Positions 8,205-17,865 of a DNA stretch of 64,000 bases are shown here, one piece after another (position 1 is the stretch's first letter; each line of letters opens with the position of its first letter). The DNA comes from Berkiella sp963829835. Its GTDB lineage: Bacteria; Pseudomonadota; Gammaproteobacteria; Berkiellales; Berkiellaceae. The stretch lies in assembly GCA_963829835.1 (NCBI GenBank), contig CAWHKC010000003.1, positions 558,001 through 622,000 on the forward strand, in the 5' to 3' direction. Under the pieces are notes generated by a model. It saw nothing but the letters and a program-made list of their open reading frames with translations, searched no databases and was not told the DNA's origin. A program made the position numbers and the translations under genes.

Positions 8205-10880
8205 ATGAGCGATTTACTTAGTATTGGAACCTCGGGTCTTTTGGCTGCGCAAAACGCACTAGATACCATTGGAAACAATATTGCGAATGCAAGCACACCA
8301 GGTTATAGCCGTCAGGTAACGCTTTTAGATACATTGCCATCTACTCAAATTGGTAATTCATTTTCAGGATCAGGCGTTTATGTTCAAGGAACACAACGAA
8401 TTGTTAACAATTTCGTTACCCAATCGCTTTGGGCACAGCAGTCAAATTTAAATCAATACCAATCTTTTAATGATATTATGTCACAAATGGATATGTTGTT
8501 GGCAGATCCTTCTTTGGGGGTGACAGATGGATTATCGAATGTATTTAGTGCCTTGCAAGAAATATCAAATGATCCTGGTTCAATACCCGCTAGGCAAATT
8601 TTTATAACACAAACTCAAGTATTGCAAAATAGATTGAATGAACTAAATGCTCAAATTTATAATCAATACAATAATATCAATACTCAGATTATCGATGATA
8701 TCAGTGCTATTAATAGTTTGAGTCAACAAATTGCTGAAATTAATTTTCAAATTCAAAATTTAGGTTCAAATAATTTTTCTTCTGCACCAAATGAATTGCT
8801 AGATACACGTGAAAATTTAATTCTTAACTTATCGCAATATGTGTCAGTGTCCACATTTTCTCAAAATAACGGTGCAGTAAACGTTTTCATTGGTAATGGC
8901 CAGAGTTTGGTCGTTGGTAATCAAGCCCTGATGTTATCTCCAAGGCCCGACCCTACCAATGCAATTAATACAAATATTGTCACGTTAAATGGATCTTTTA
9001 CTCAAGATATTACGGATAGCTTTCAAGGTGGTGACATTGGGGGATTGATAGATATTAGAGATAATATTTTACCTTTAGCACTGAATTCAATTGGAAGAGT
9101 TGCCATCTCTATTGCAATGACCTTTAATGATCAGCATAAAAAAGGTTTAGATTTAAACGGAAATATTGGTACAGATTTATTTAATGATCCCAATGCTTAT
9201 AATGCAGTAGTTGGTAGATCTATTTCTAGCTCTACTAACACAGGTACTGCCGTTTTTGGTGTTACCATTGATCCTATTAATGCAACCAGTGAAATTTCAA
9301 CTGAATTTTCTGATGCTTCGAATATCGTAACGGCAGGAACTTTAACCGCTCTTGTTAATGGTATGCTAGCTATTAACGGAATTAATGTACGTTCTACAAC
9401 AGCAAGTGATGATACTGTATCCACTACTGATAACCTTGGCAGTGCTATAGCGATTTCTAATGCTATTAATTCACAATCTGCTAACAATTTGGTGACAGCC
9501 TATGCGCAACCCACTGTGGCGTATTTAGGTGCTTTCACACCTGGGGCATTGGTAGCAGGTAATTTAACAATTAATGGTGTTAGCGTTATTTCAACAGGGA
9601 TAAATGAAGAGATTTTACTTCAAGATATTAATGCCTTAACAACACAAACGGGCATAACTGCCATTGGTGATGGTAACTCAAATATCACGCTTGTTGCTCA
9701 GGATGGACGAAATATTGAAATAGCAAAGACGGTAAATAGCGCTGCTGCGACTTTTAGTTATTTCGATATGAGCGCAGGTGGTCCGCTTGATAATGTCGTA
9801 CGCGCAAGTATTAAATTGGTTTCTGATCAAGTAGGGTCTATTGTCATTGCTGGGTTTAGTCCAAATGCTGTTGGGTTTACTGCTGGAAGTGATCCTCAAA
9901 CGTTTTCAAGCTTAACAACTAATGACTACCAACTTGCATTTGATGGTTCAAATTATACGCTAACAAGATTACCCGATATGACCATTGTGGGCATATCGGG
10001 GTCGCCTAACTTTTCATTAGATGGATTTACAATAAACTTACAATCAGGCGTCGCGTCAGCTGGTGATAGCTTTTCAATTCAACCCACAAGAAATGGTGCA
10101 AGAGATTTTACTTATACCATTTCAGATCCACTTGCTTTGGCTATGGCTTTGCCAGTGATAGTCGATTCAGCTTTAGAAAATAAAGGATCGGCTCAAATTT
10201 CTGTTACTGAAATTACAGATACCACTGGAACCCCTTTAGGTACTTCGACAAGGCTTGGAAATGCGTTCAGCAAAGCGGGTCAATTAACGCCGCCTATTAG
10301 GATTGAGTTTACTACCGCTACCTCCTATATCATTTATGATATCAGTGGAGGATTACCTGGAACACAAATTGGACCAGAGCAACAATATAGTCCAACGAGT
10401 ATTGCTAATGACTTATTTCCAATATCTGGTGTAGTGGATACAACGCCGCCAGGACCAAACACCACTTATGTTTATGATCCAGGATATAGAATCTCAATTG
10501 CCGGCGCTGCTCAGATGGGAGATACCTTTACAATAGGATATAGTTTTAATCCTGTGGGTGATAATCGAAATGGTTTGTTATTAGCCAATTTTCAATTTTC
10601 AAAAACAATGGTAAATAATTCAGCTTCATTTCAAGATGCTTATACACAATTTGTAGGTACTATTGGGGGACAAGCATCCCAAGCTCAAATTAATCTTGAT
10701 TCTGGGCAAAGTATTATGCAATCAATGCAATCTCAGCGTAATAGTATATCTGGTGTTAATATTGATGAAGAAGCAACAAATTTATTACAATATGAACAGG
10801 CATATCAAGCAACTGCACAAGTAATTGTTGTTGCAAAAGGTGTGTTTGATGCTCTGTTAAGAGCTATTGGTGGTTACTAA
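8205..10880 (+). CDS. flgK: hook-filament junction protein FlgK (HAP1), enlarged
   Basis: First hook-filament junction protein. The N-terminus (SIGTSGLLAAQNALDTIGNNIANASTPGYSRQV) and C-terminus (SGVNIDEEATNLLQYEQAYQATAQVI) are canonical FlgK. At 891 residues it is some 250 or more residues longer than common FlgK. An insert at about 373-561 has paired IN-like units (LAINGINV, LTINGVSVI, AQDGRNIEI) related to those in FlgE and FlgL. It starts 24 bases after flgJ, and its TAA overlaps the flgL start. Confidence 0.95.
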   Translation: MSDLLSIGTSGLLAAQNALDTIGNNIANASTPGYSRQVTLLDTLPSTQIGNSFSGSGVYVQGTQRIVNNFVTQSLWAQQSNLNQYQSFNDIMSQMDMLLADPSLGVTDGLSNVFSALQEISNDPGSIPARQIFITQTQVLQNRLNELNAQIYNQYNNINTQIIDDISAINSLSQQIAEINFQIQNLGSNNFSSAPNELLDTRENLILNLSQYVSVSTFSQNNGAVNVFIGNGQSLVVGNQALMLSPRPDPTNAINTNIVTLNGSFTQDITDSFQGGDIGGLIDIRDNILPLALNSIGRVAISIAMTFNDQHKKGLDLNGNIGTDLFNDPNAYNAVVGRSISSSTNTGTAVFGVTIDPINATSEISTEFSDASNIVTAGTLTALVNGMLAINGINVRSTTASDDTVSTTDNLGSAIAISNAINSQSANNLVTAYAQPTVAYLGAFTPGALVAGNLTINGVSVISTGINEEILLQDINALTTQTGITAIGDGNSNITLVAQDGRNIEIAKTVNSAAATFSYFDMSAGGPLDNVVRASIKLVSDQVGSIVIAGFSPNAVGFTAGSDPQTFSSLTTNDYQLAFDGSNYTLTRLPDMTIVGISGSPNFSLDGFTINLQSGVASAGDSFSIQPTRNGARDFTYTISDPLALAMALPVIVDSALENKGSAQISVTEITDTTGTPLGTSTRLGNAFSKAGQLTPPIRIEFTTATSYIIYDISGGLPGTQIGPEQQYSPTSIANDLFPISGVVDTTPPGPNTTYVYDPGYRISIAGAAQMGDTFTIGYSFNPVGDNRNGLLLANFQFSKTMVNNSASFQDAYTQFVGTIGGQASQAQINLDSGQSIMQSMQSQRNSISGVNIDEEATNLLQYEQAYQATAQVIVVAKGVFDALLRAIGGY

Positions 10881-12688
10881 TGAGAGTGTCAACGTTAGAT
10901 TTTTTTCAACAAGCTATGGCTAATTTTACTCAACAGCAATTAAATATTAATAATACTCAATCTCAAATATCATCTGGAAATAGTATTTTAACACCTGCTG
11001 ATGATCCTATTGGTGCAATGCAAACTTTAAACTACAGAGTTGAAGTAAGTAAGTACGATCAATTTTTAAGTAATGTTGATAGTGCTCAAAGTAGTTTGGA
11101 ATATGAAGATGCCATTTTAGCGGCAGTAACGAGTATATATCAACGAATAAAAGAATTGACTGTTCAAGCGGGTAATGCTGGTTTGAACAATATGGATAGA
11201 AGTGCTATTGCTGCGGAGATGACTGAGAGATTAGCAGAATTGCAAGGATTGGCGAATACAAGAGCCGCAAATGGCGATTATATATTCGCAGGATACACAT
11301 TAAATCATCAACCTGTTGAAACCGATAACCAGGGTAATTATATTTTTCAGGGGGATGATGGTCAACGAACAATGATGTTAGCGGAGTCAACGTTAGTTGC
11401 CATTTCAGATTCAGGAAAAAATATTTTTTTTAGTATCCCAACCGACCGTGTTGTGGGTAATTCTTTAAATGGTTATGTTTCAGTAACCGGTGCAGCTGGC
11501 TCTTTAGTAACTGCTGGAACATTATCGAAGCTGAATGTTAATGATCTTACGCTTAACAATATTCCAATACCTGCATCAATGAATGATACGGTTTCGACAT
11601 CGGATGCAAGTGCAAGCGCTATATCAATTGCAGCAGCTATTAATAGCCAGACCATGCTTCATGGCGTTGAGGCTAGTGTCAATCCAACGAGCGTTAATCT
11701 TGGTATATATACGCCAAGTACCTTAACTGTTAATCAATTTAGTATAAACGGAGTTCCCGTTATTGATAATGTTGGCACAGAAGCTTCCCTCTTATTATCA
11801 ATTAATACTCTCACAGATCAAACAGGTGTTACGGCTAGCCAACCAGGCGGTGCAGGTACGGCTATTTTATTAGCCGCAGCTGATGGTAGAAATGTTCAAC
11901 TGCAAACAAGTGGTGGTAGCATCGCGACCTTTGCTAATTTTAATATGACAGCGACAGCTTTAAATGAAGTAATGAGCTCTACTGTGACCTTACGTTGCCA
12001 CCATCCTATGATGATTGGTGGTGCTTTTCCTTCACATGCAGGCCTGACACGTGGCACTTATAATGTGGTTAGTAATACGGGAACAGGTATCATTTCTGAG
12101 CCAGTTATTATAGGAAATGTTCCCAATCCGTCAGCGAAATATTCAATTGTTTTTAACGCAGGTGGAACGACATTTAATATTGTTGATGATTCCAATCCAA
12201 CGCAACCCCTAACAGGCTTTGCCAATGTGCCTTATGTTCAGGGTGCAGCAATACAATTCAATGGTATTAGCGTGAATATTACAGGATCACCTAATAGTGG
12301 TGATGTATTTGCGATAGAATTAGAAACCTTAGCGACCCAGGATATTTTTACTTCTTTAACGAATCTTATTAATGGTATCAATGGCGGCACATTGAACTCT
12401 GAGCAGTTAAGTTATGTCATAGGGTTGGGATTAGATAATCTCAGTTCTGCTGAAGATATTTTAATGCAAACAAGGGCACAAGTGGGTGCCAGGTTAAATA
12501 TTGTTGATAGCCAAAAGAATTTCAATAATGCTTTACAGCTCATCGCTCAAGAAAATCTCAGTAATGTAGCCGATCTTGATTACAGTAAAGCCATTACAGA
12601 ACTGACGCAATATACATTTACCTTAGAAGCTGCTCAGAAAAGCTTTGTTAAGATTCAGTCTTTATCCTTATTTAACTTCCTCCGTTAA
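10880..12688 (+). CDS. flgL: hook-filament junction protein FlgL (HAP3), enlarged
   Basis: Second junction protein. Flagellin-like N-terminus (MRVSTLDFFQQAMANFTQQQLNINNTQSQISSGNSILTPADDPIGA) and the C-terminal helix are typical of FlgL. The 602-residue length exceeds the usual 300-400. The excess includes an insert at about 207-392 with strong similarity to the FlgE insert (both contain QPGGAGTAI and DGRN). The ATG overlaps the flgK stop (TAATG). It ends the rod-hook operon, 225 bases before fliC. Confidence 0.93.
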   Translation: MRVSTLDFFQQAMANFTQQQLNINNTQSQISSGNSILTPADDPIGAMQTLNYRVEVSKYDQFLSNVDSAQSSLEYEDAILAAVTSIYQRIKELTVQAGNAGLNNMDRSAIAAEMTERLAELQGLANTRAANGDYIFAGYTLNHQPVETDNQGNYIFQGDDGQRTMMLAESTLVAISDSGKNIFFSIPTDRVVGNSLNGYVSVTGAAGSLVTAGTLSKLNVNDLTLNNIPIPASMNDTVSTSDASASAISIAAAINSQTMLHGVEASVNPTSVNLGIYTPSTLTVNQFSINGVPVIDNVGTEASLLLSINTLTDQTGVTASQPGGAGTAILLAAADGRNVQLQTSGGSIATFANFNMTATALNEVMSSTVTLRCHHPMMIGGAFPSHAGLTRGTYNVVSNTGTGIISEPVIIGNVPNPSAKYSIVFNAGGTTFNIVDDSNPTQPLTGFANVPYVQGAAIQFNGISVNITGSPNSGDVFAIELETLATQDIFTSLTNLINGINGGTLNSEQLSYVIGLGLDNLSSAEDILMQTRAQVGARLNIVDSQKNFNNALQLIAQENLSNVADLDYSKAITELTQYTFTLEAAQKSFVKIQSLSLFNFLR

Positions 12689-12787
12689 TCCTGCGGTACA
12701 CCCTTCGCAGATGCGTTATATTATATATATAGAATGAATTTTTTATCCTCTGTACAAACGACCTGTCTTGTCATAAATATTCTTCGC

Positions 12788-12814
12788 TAAACTTCTCCTG
12801 TTGCTTGTCGATAT
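12788..12814 (+). promoter_or_regulatory. sigma-28 (FliA) promoter of fliC
   Basis: TAAA at 12788-12791, a 15-base spacer, then GTCGATAT at 12807-12814 match the FliA consensus TAAA-N15-GCCGATAA at 10 of 12 positions with exact spacing. It lies about 100 bases before fliC, giving a leader of roughly 95 bases. The FliA gene is at 42204 in this cluster. Confidence 0.75.
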
Positions 12815-12913
12815 TAATCCTGGGAGCGGTAAATACAACTTTAAATAGATGTATATCCGCTGATTAATTTTGACAATATATGAAGAATTAAAATTATTTA
12901 CTAGGAGAATATC

Positions 12914-15190
12914 ATGGCACAAGTCGTCAATACTAATATTCCATCAATTGATGCTCAGAAGAACTTAGATACATCAAGTCAGGCTTTAGCAACTTCCTTA
13001 CAAAGACTGTCTTCAGGCTTACGTATTAATAGTGCGAAAGATGATGCTGCCGGCTTGGCCATTAGTACTGGTTTTACCTCACAAATTAATGGTTTAACTC
13101 AAGCATCACGTAACGCGAATGACGCTATCTCACTTTCGCAAGTAGCGGAAGGTGCGTTGCAAGAAACCACAAACTTGTTACAACGTATTCGTGAATTGTC
13201 GATTCAGTCTGCAAACGGTACGAACTCTGCAACAGATCGTGCAGCGATTCAGGATGAAGTAAACCAGCTGATTCAGGAAATAACACGTATTTCTAACACC
13301 ACCACCTTTAACGGATTAAACATTTTGGATGGTGAATTACAAAACGCATTGTTTCAGGTCGGATCTGAAGCAAACCAAACAATTTCAGTTAGTATTCAAG
13401 ATACCAGAGCAACCGCATTAGGTAATAACCTTATTAACACAAATAATGCTAATGGTATTGAACAAGCAACTTATAACAGTGTTTACATCGGTGTGCATGG
13501 TGGTTCAGGTGGTGCAGCATTAGGTTCACAAATTGGTGCTGCCGCAGCTGCTGCAAACAACGGTTACAGTGTTGATACCCTCAAAGTAACCAACATCAGT
13601 TCAACTGGTGCGACTGTTACACAAACCTACACAACCACATCGCATGAAACAGCTAAAGCCATTGCAACAGGTTTAAATGGTTTAACAGGTGTTCATGCTA
13701 GAGGTTTCAACCAAGTAACCCTAGATACATTAACAACAACCGATGCTACAACAAACTTTTCCGTTAACGGTCAAGTCGTCGTTGCAGCAGGTGGTGGTGC
13801 ATCAGGTACCTCTGTAACAGTAGATGATATTGCAAATGGTATTAATGCGAATACTACCTTGCAAGCAGCTGGTGTTTATGCAGTAAGTAACTCTTCTACA
13901 GTAACAATTTACGCTCTTGAAGGTGATGATATTGCCGTTGCTAACGCAGGTACTGCAGTTGGTCACTTTAACATGACTGGTTTGAATGGTTCTGCATTAG
14001 CAGTAGCTGCAGCTCAAACATCCACAGCGGGTGGTCGAGTTGATGTAGAGTTAAATCAAGGCTTTACATTGGGTTCAACCGGTGGGTTTATCGTACCAGC
14101 AACCGCAACCACAGTTGCAGTTGGTACCGGTAATATTAATGATTTAGTAAATGATACAACAACCACAGCGCCTGTTTTGACCAATAATGTTGGTGCACAA
14201 ACCTTAACTGTTGTAGGTAGTGCAGGTTCAGCTACGGTTGCCGTTTCTGCTAACCAAGCTGCCGATAGTATTGTCGATGCGATTAATGCGGTTGCAGGTT
14301 CCACTGCAGTAACTGCGACAGCATCTACCTCAGTAACACTGTCAAACCTCAGTGCAAACGGTACAGTTAGCTTCAATTTATATGGTGATAACGTATCAAC
14401 TCCTGCTGCGGTTTCTGCAACGGTTACAACCAGCGACTTAACAGCATTAGTGAATGCCGTTAATAACGTTGCCGGCTCAACCAGTATTACAGCTGCTTTA
14501 GGTGCTAATAACTCACAAATGGTGTTAACGCATTCTACTGGTAAGAATATCGTTATCCAAGGGTTTAACCATAGTGCGGCAGTGGCTTATGCTGCGCCAG
14601 GCGTTACACCTGTTAGCGGTACAGGTAGCACACAAGCAGCTCCTGTTGAGCAGTCAGTTACTGTGACCGGTAATGCTGCACACAATACAAGTGGTAAAGC
14701 CGTGAACTTGTATGCTGGTGGTGAAAGAGGAAACTTTAATACGACTGTAGTCGGTGGTGAAATTACTTTCAGCTCCGCTGCTGTATTTAACGTTTCTTCA
14801 AGTATTTCAGGTTCAGCTTCAGTTGGAACATCATTGTTCACCGGCGCTGCAAACTCTGCTAACTCATCATCATTGGATAACGTAAGCTCCATTGATGTGA
14901 GCACGCAAACAGGTGCAAATGCGGCCATTTCAGTTATCGACGGCGCTCTAAACCAAGTCAATACCGTCCGCGCTCAGCTCGGTGCGGTTCAAAACCGGTT
15001 TAGTAGTACTATTGCCAACATTGCAAATAACGTTGAGAACTTACAAGCTGCACGTTCACGAATTCTAGATGCTGACTTTGCTGAAGAAACAGCAAATCTC
15101 ACTAGAGCTCAGATCTTGCAACAAGCTGGTATTGCGATTTTAGCGCAAGCAAATCAAATACCACAAAACGTGCTTGCTCTGTTGAAATAA
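12914..15190 (+). CDS. fliC: flagellin FliC, long form
   Basis: Filament subunit. The N-terminal D0/D1 region (1-170) begins MAQVVNTNIPSIDAQKNL and includes QRIRELSIQ at 90-98, the TLR5-contacted segment. The C-terminal D1/D0 ends QIPQNVLALLK. The 758-residue length reflects a large central region (about 180-660) rich in Thr, Ala, Val and Asn, with several IN-like units (NFSVNGQVVV, DSIVDAINAVAGSTAVTA) and no cysteine. AGGAGAA precedes the ATG. It is the only flagellin gene in the window and has its own sigma-28 promoter and terminator. Confidence 0.96.
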   Translation: MAQVVNTNIPSIDAQKNLDTSSQALATSLQRLSSGLRINSAKDDAAGLAISTGFTSQINGLTQASRNANDAISLSQVAEGALQETTNLLQRIRELSIQSANGTNSATDRAAIQDEVNQLIQEITRISNTTTFNGLNILDGELQNALFQVGSEANQTISVSIQDTRATALGNNLINTNNANGIEQATYNSVYIGVHGGSGGAALGSQIGAAAAAANNGYSVDTLKVTNISSTGATVTQTYTTTSHETAKAIATGLNGLTGVHARGFNQVTLDTLTTTDATTNFSVNGQVVVAAGGGASGTSVTVDDIANGINANTTLQAAGVYAVSNSSTVTIYALEGDDIAVANAGTAVGHFNMTGLNGSALAVAAAQTSTAGGRVDVELNQGFTLGSTGGFIVPATATTVAVGTGNINDLVNDTTTTAPVLTNNVGAQTLTVVGSAGSATVAVSANQAADSIVDAINAVAGSTAVTATASTSVTLSNLSANGTVSFNLYGDNVSTPAAVSATVTTSDLTALVNAVNNVAGSTSITAALGANNSQMVLTHSTGKNIVIQGFNHSAAVAYAAPGVTPVSGTGSTQAAPVEQSVTVTGNAAHNTSGKAVNLYAGGERGNFNTTVVGGEITFSSAAVFNVSSSISGSASVGTSLFTGAANSANSSSLDNVSSIDVSTQTGANAAISVIDGALNQVNTVRAQLGAVQNRFSSTIANIANNVENLQAARSRILDADFAEETANLTRAQILQQAGIAILAQANQIPQNVLALLK

Positions 15191-15203
15191 TGAGTTGTTA
15201 GAT

Positions 15204-15246
15204 AAAGACAGAAGTACCCTATATGGGTACTTTTGTCTTTTTTATT
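15204..15246 (+). terminator. rho-independent terminator after fliC
   Basis: A 16-base stem (15204-15219 pairing with 15225-15240, one G-T wobble) with a 5-base loop is followed by a T-rich run. It lies 14 bases after the fliC stop and 14 bases before the flaG start. It should isolate the abundant flagellin message, with partial read-through into flaG-fliD. Confidence 0.85.
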
Positions 15247-15259
15247 TGGAGGTTATGAA

Positions 15260-15631
15260 ATGGATAGAAAAATAGATCCTACCTCAATGACAATGAATGT
15301 AAACTTGTCTGAAGAAAAATATAGGAAAACTTTTGCCCCCATAACGAAAGATTTGCCTGATAATGGCAAAAAAGGGCAATCAAAGAAGCATGTTTATTCA
15401 AAAGAAAATGAAAAAGAATTATTAAAACAAGTGGCTGAAGTTAATGCGCATTTAAGCTCAACTGGTCAAAATGTGCTTGTTTTGATTCAACATTTAGATG
15501 AGGATGTCAAAATTAAAATGGTTGACACCAGAAATCATGCAACCATTACTATCATTACACCTGATGAATTCTATGAAGTGGCGCAAAATTTGCGTAATGA
15601 AAAGTTGAATCTAATTAATAAGGATGTGTAG
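15260..15631 (+). CDS. flaG: FlaG family protein
   Basis: FlaG proteins lie between flagellin and fliD genes and affect filament length in several polarly flagellated bacteria; the mechanism is not settled. The 123-residue product ends with the FlaG core: LLKQVAEVNAHLSSTGQNVLVLIQHLDEDVKIKMVD followed by IITPDEFYEVAQNLR. The ATG at 15260 has GGAGG 8 bases upstream; an in-frame TTG at 15233 falls inside the terminator stem and is rejected. Confidence 0.88.
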   Translation: MDRKIDPTSMTMNVNLSEEKYRKTFAPITKDLPDNGKKGQSKKHVYSKENEKELLKQVAEVNAHLSSTGQNVLVLIQHLDEDVKIKMVDTRNHATITIITPDEFYEVAQNLRNEKLNLINKDV

Positions 15632-15651
15632 TTGATCTATCCATTGAGGGG

Positions 15652-17067
15652 ATGATGAAAATAGATACGCCAGATGGTGTTGGTTCAGGGATCAAAATCA
15701 AGGAATTGGTGAATGATCTCATTAAAGCCGAAAGTAAAGAAAAGATTGCCAAATTTGATAAAGATGAAAAAACATCGTTGTCTAAAATTACAGCAATCGG
15801 CAAGTTAAAAAGCGTTATGTCTGATTTTGCAAGTAAATTAGATCAATTTCAAGATAATAATCAATTTGGTTTAAGAACAACATCAGCGACAAACACTTCT
15901 AATAATGTACAGGTTATTACTGCCACAGCTGATTCAACAGCTTCTATTGGTAATTATTCAATTGAAGTGGACCAGCTCGCATACTCTCAAAAATCAGGTT
16001 CAGCAAACTTTGCAGAAACTTATACTGTTGTTGGGACAGGTACCCTAACTTTTACTACTGAAGATGCTACTTATTCATTTGATATCTCAAGCGCAAATCA
16101 AACTTTACAAGGCATTAGCGATACCATTAATGCCTCCTCAAGTATTACGGGTATATCAGCAAATTTAATTACAACTAACTCTGGAACCAGTGTTGTATTT
16201 TCTACCCAAACAGGAACAAATAATGCTTTTACGGTTACTGTGACGAATGATGGAGATGGAAATAATACAGATAACAGTGGCTTATCTCAGCTTGCTTCTA
16301 ATAACTTAACGCTCTTACAAGCAGCTCAAAATGCCATTGTTAAAATTGAGGGTGTGCCCATTACAAGTGATTCCAATACCATTGACTATGCCATTACGGG
16401 TGTCTCAATTGATCTTATCAATTTGAATATAGGAGCTCCTGTCACCTTATCTGTAAATGTGGATATTAATAGTGCGCAAAACGCCATTGTTGATTTTGTT
16501 CAAAGTTATAATGCTATTTTTGACACGATAAATGATTTAACTCAATACGAACCTCACAATAAAGGTGACAAAAAAGGCGTTCTTATTGGAGACTCAACAT
16601 TAAGGAGTATTGAGTTCCAAATACGAAATGTTATCAGTGAAATGCTGACCTCACAACCTGCCGGATTTTCAACGCTATCGCAAATGGGTATTACCTCAGA
16701 TCAGTATTCTGGTAAGTTAATAATCAATGCACAACAATTGACGACAGCTTTAAATACTAACTTTGATGCGGTTGGAACTTTATTTACGGATCCTCAAAAT
16801 GGATTGATCGTTAATATGGAAGCGGCACTAGAGAATTATATTGAAGTAAATGGGATCTTTCAAAGTAAAACTGATGGTTTGCATCGCACTATTGAAGTGA
16901 TAGATGAACAACGAATAAGTTTAGAAAGACATTTAAAGAGCCTCGAAAAAAGATTGACAAGTCAATTTATTGCAATGGATATACTTGTTGCAAAGCTTAA
17001 ATCGCTAAGTGAATATCTTGATACACAATTGGAAAATCTCCCTCAACCGATGATGTTCAGAAAATAA
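15652..17067 (+). CDS. fliD: flagellar filament cap protein FliD (HAP2)
   Basis: Cap on which flagellin folds at the filament tip. The 471-residue product has the FliD N-terminal domain (GSGIKIKELVNDLIKAE), a middle region with an IN-like unit (TLQGISDTINASSSITGISANL), and a coiled C-terminal helix (about 395-455). Length is typical, so FliD was not enlarged as FlgE, FlgK and FlgL were. Two adjacent ATGs (15652 and 15655) follow GAGGGG; spacing favours the second. Confidence 0.93.
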   Translation: MMKIDTPDGVGSGIKIKELVNDLIKAESKEKIAKFDKDEKTSLSKITAIGKLKSVMSDFASKLDQFQDNNQFGLRTTSATNTSNNVQVITATADSTASIGNYSIEVDQLAYSQKSGSANFAETYTVVGTGTLTFTTEDATYSFDISSANQTLQGISDTINASSSITGISANLITTNSGTSVVFSTQTGTNNAFTVTVTNDGDGNNTDNSGLSQLASNNLTLLQAAQNAIVKIEGVPITSDSNTIDYAITGVSIDLINLNIGAPVTLSVNVDINSAQNAIVDFVQSYNAIFDTINDLTQYEPHNKGDKKGVLIGDSTLRSIEFQIRNVISEMLTSQPAGFSTLSQMGITSDQYSGKLIINAQQLTTALNTNFDAVGTLFTDPQNGLIVNMEAALENYIEVNGIFQSKTDGLHRTIEVIDEQRISLERHLKSLEKRLTSQFIAMDILVAKLKSLSEYLDTQLENLPQPMMFRK

Positions 17068-17081
17068 AATATAGGATTATC

Positions 17082-17489
17082 ATGGACCCTAGAAATGCTG
17101 CTAAACAATATCAAAATGTCTCCGCTCAAACTAGCACAATTAATGCGGATCCTCATCGATTGATTCAAATTCTAATGGAAAACGCACTGGAAAAATTGGC
17201 GTTAGCTAAAGGGCATATGTCCAGGAATAATATACATGACAAGGGAACCAATATTAGTCTTGCTTTAGCTATTATTGAAGCATTGCAAACCAGTTTAGAC
17301 AAAGAAAAAGGTAATGAAATTGCTGAAAATCTTTATGAACTTTATGCTTACATGATAAACACACTGATAGAAGCTAATTTGCATAATGATCTTAATAAAA
17401 TTGATGAAGTGATAAAAATATTAGGCATTATTAAAGAAGGTTGGGATAAAGCACCAGCTCAACTAAAAAATAAAATAGATGATGAGTGA
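17082..17489 (+). CDS. fliS: flagellin chaperone FliS
   Basis: Cytoplasmic export chaperone that binds the flagellin C-terminus. The 135-residue helical product carries the FliS signatures YQNVSAQTSTINADPHRLIQILMENALEKL and a second helix with NIYELYAYMINTLIEANLHND-like sequence. It lies 14 bases downstream of fliD, the usual order. Confidence 0.93.
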   Translation: MDPRNAAKQYQNVSAQTSTINADPHRLIQILMENALEKLALAKGHMSRNNIHDKGTNISLALAIIEALQTSLDKEKGNEIAENLYELYAYMINTLIEANLHNDLNKIDEVIKILGIIKEGWDKAPAQLKNKIDDE

Positions 17490-17494
17490 TTTTT

Positions 17495-17761
17495 ATGATA
17501 AATGTTGATGATATGAAACGGATATTGAAAAATGCTTATGAATGTCTCAATCAAGATGATATTAATGGTTTTATAGATATCGTCGAACCGTTGAATGATA
17601 AGGAATGGATTGTTGATGATAAAGATCTATTACTGCATTTTATTGATGAGATATATCTATTGATTAATCTTGCAGAGCAAAAAAAAAGTTTAATTGCCAG
17701 TCAGATTTTAGAAGCGCGTAAGCACTTGCAAGCTAATAACACCTACCAAAATTCGTTATAA
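17495..17761 (+). CDS. small FliT-like protein
   Basis: An acidic, helical 88-residue protein directly after fliS, where fliT or a FliT-like gene commonly lies. I see no decisive FliT motif, so the call rests on position, size and predicted helical content. The ATG at 17495 is chosen; an in-frame GTG at 17486 overlaps the fliS stop. FliT would act as FliD chaperone. Confidence 0.55.
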   Translation: MINVDDMKRILKNAYECLNQDDINGFIDIVEPLNDKEWIVDDKDLLLHFIDEIYLLINLAEQKKSLIASQILEARKHLQANNTYQNSL

Positions 17762-17773
17762 AAATTAATGGTA

Positions 17774-17830
17774 AGTTCTTCGTAGGTGGGCACATATCAT
17801 GGTGGGCACGCGCTGCTTTGCCCACCCTAC
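17774..17830. repeat. dispersed palindromic repeat (degenerate copy)
   Basis: The right part, GGTGGGCACG...GCTTTGCCCACCCTAC (17801-17830), matches one arm of the perfect inverted repeat at 42944-43018. Its left edge, AGTTCTTCGTAGG (17774-17786), is identical to the left edge of the element at 60224. It lies between the fliT-like gene and the fleQ-like gene. Confidence 0.7.
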
Positions 17831-17865
17831 ATCAAAGATAGATTTATAATCAGTCATTTACCTAT

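Noticed and set aside
12689..12720. Short hairpin CTGCG/CGCAG after flgL as a terminator
   Set aside because: A five-base stem with a ten-base loop and no immediate T run is too weak to call.
14056..14961. Minus-strand open frames in fliC (106 and 124 residues)
   Set aside because: They arise from the repetitive Ala/Thr/Val codons of the flagellin centre and have no start signals.
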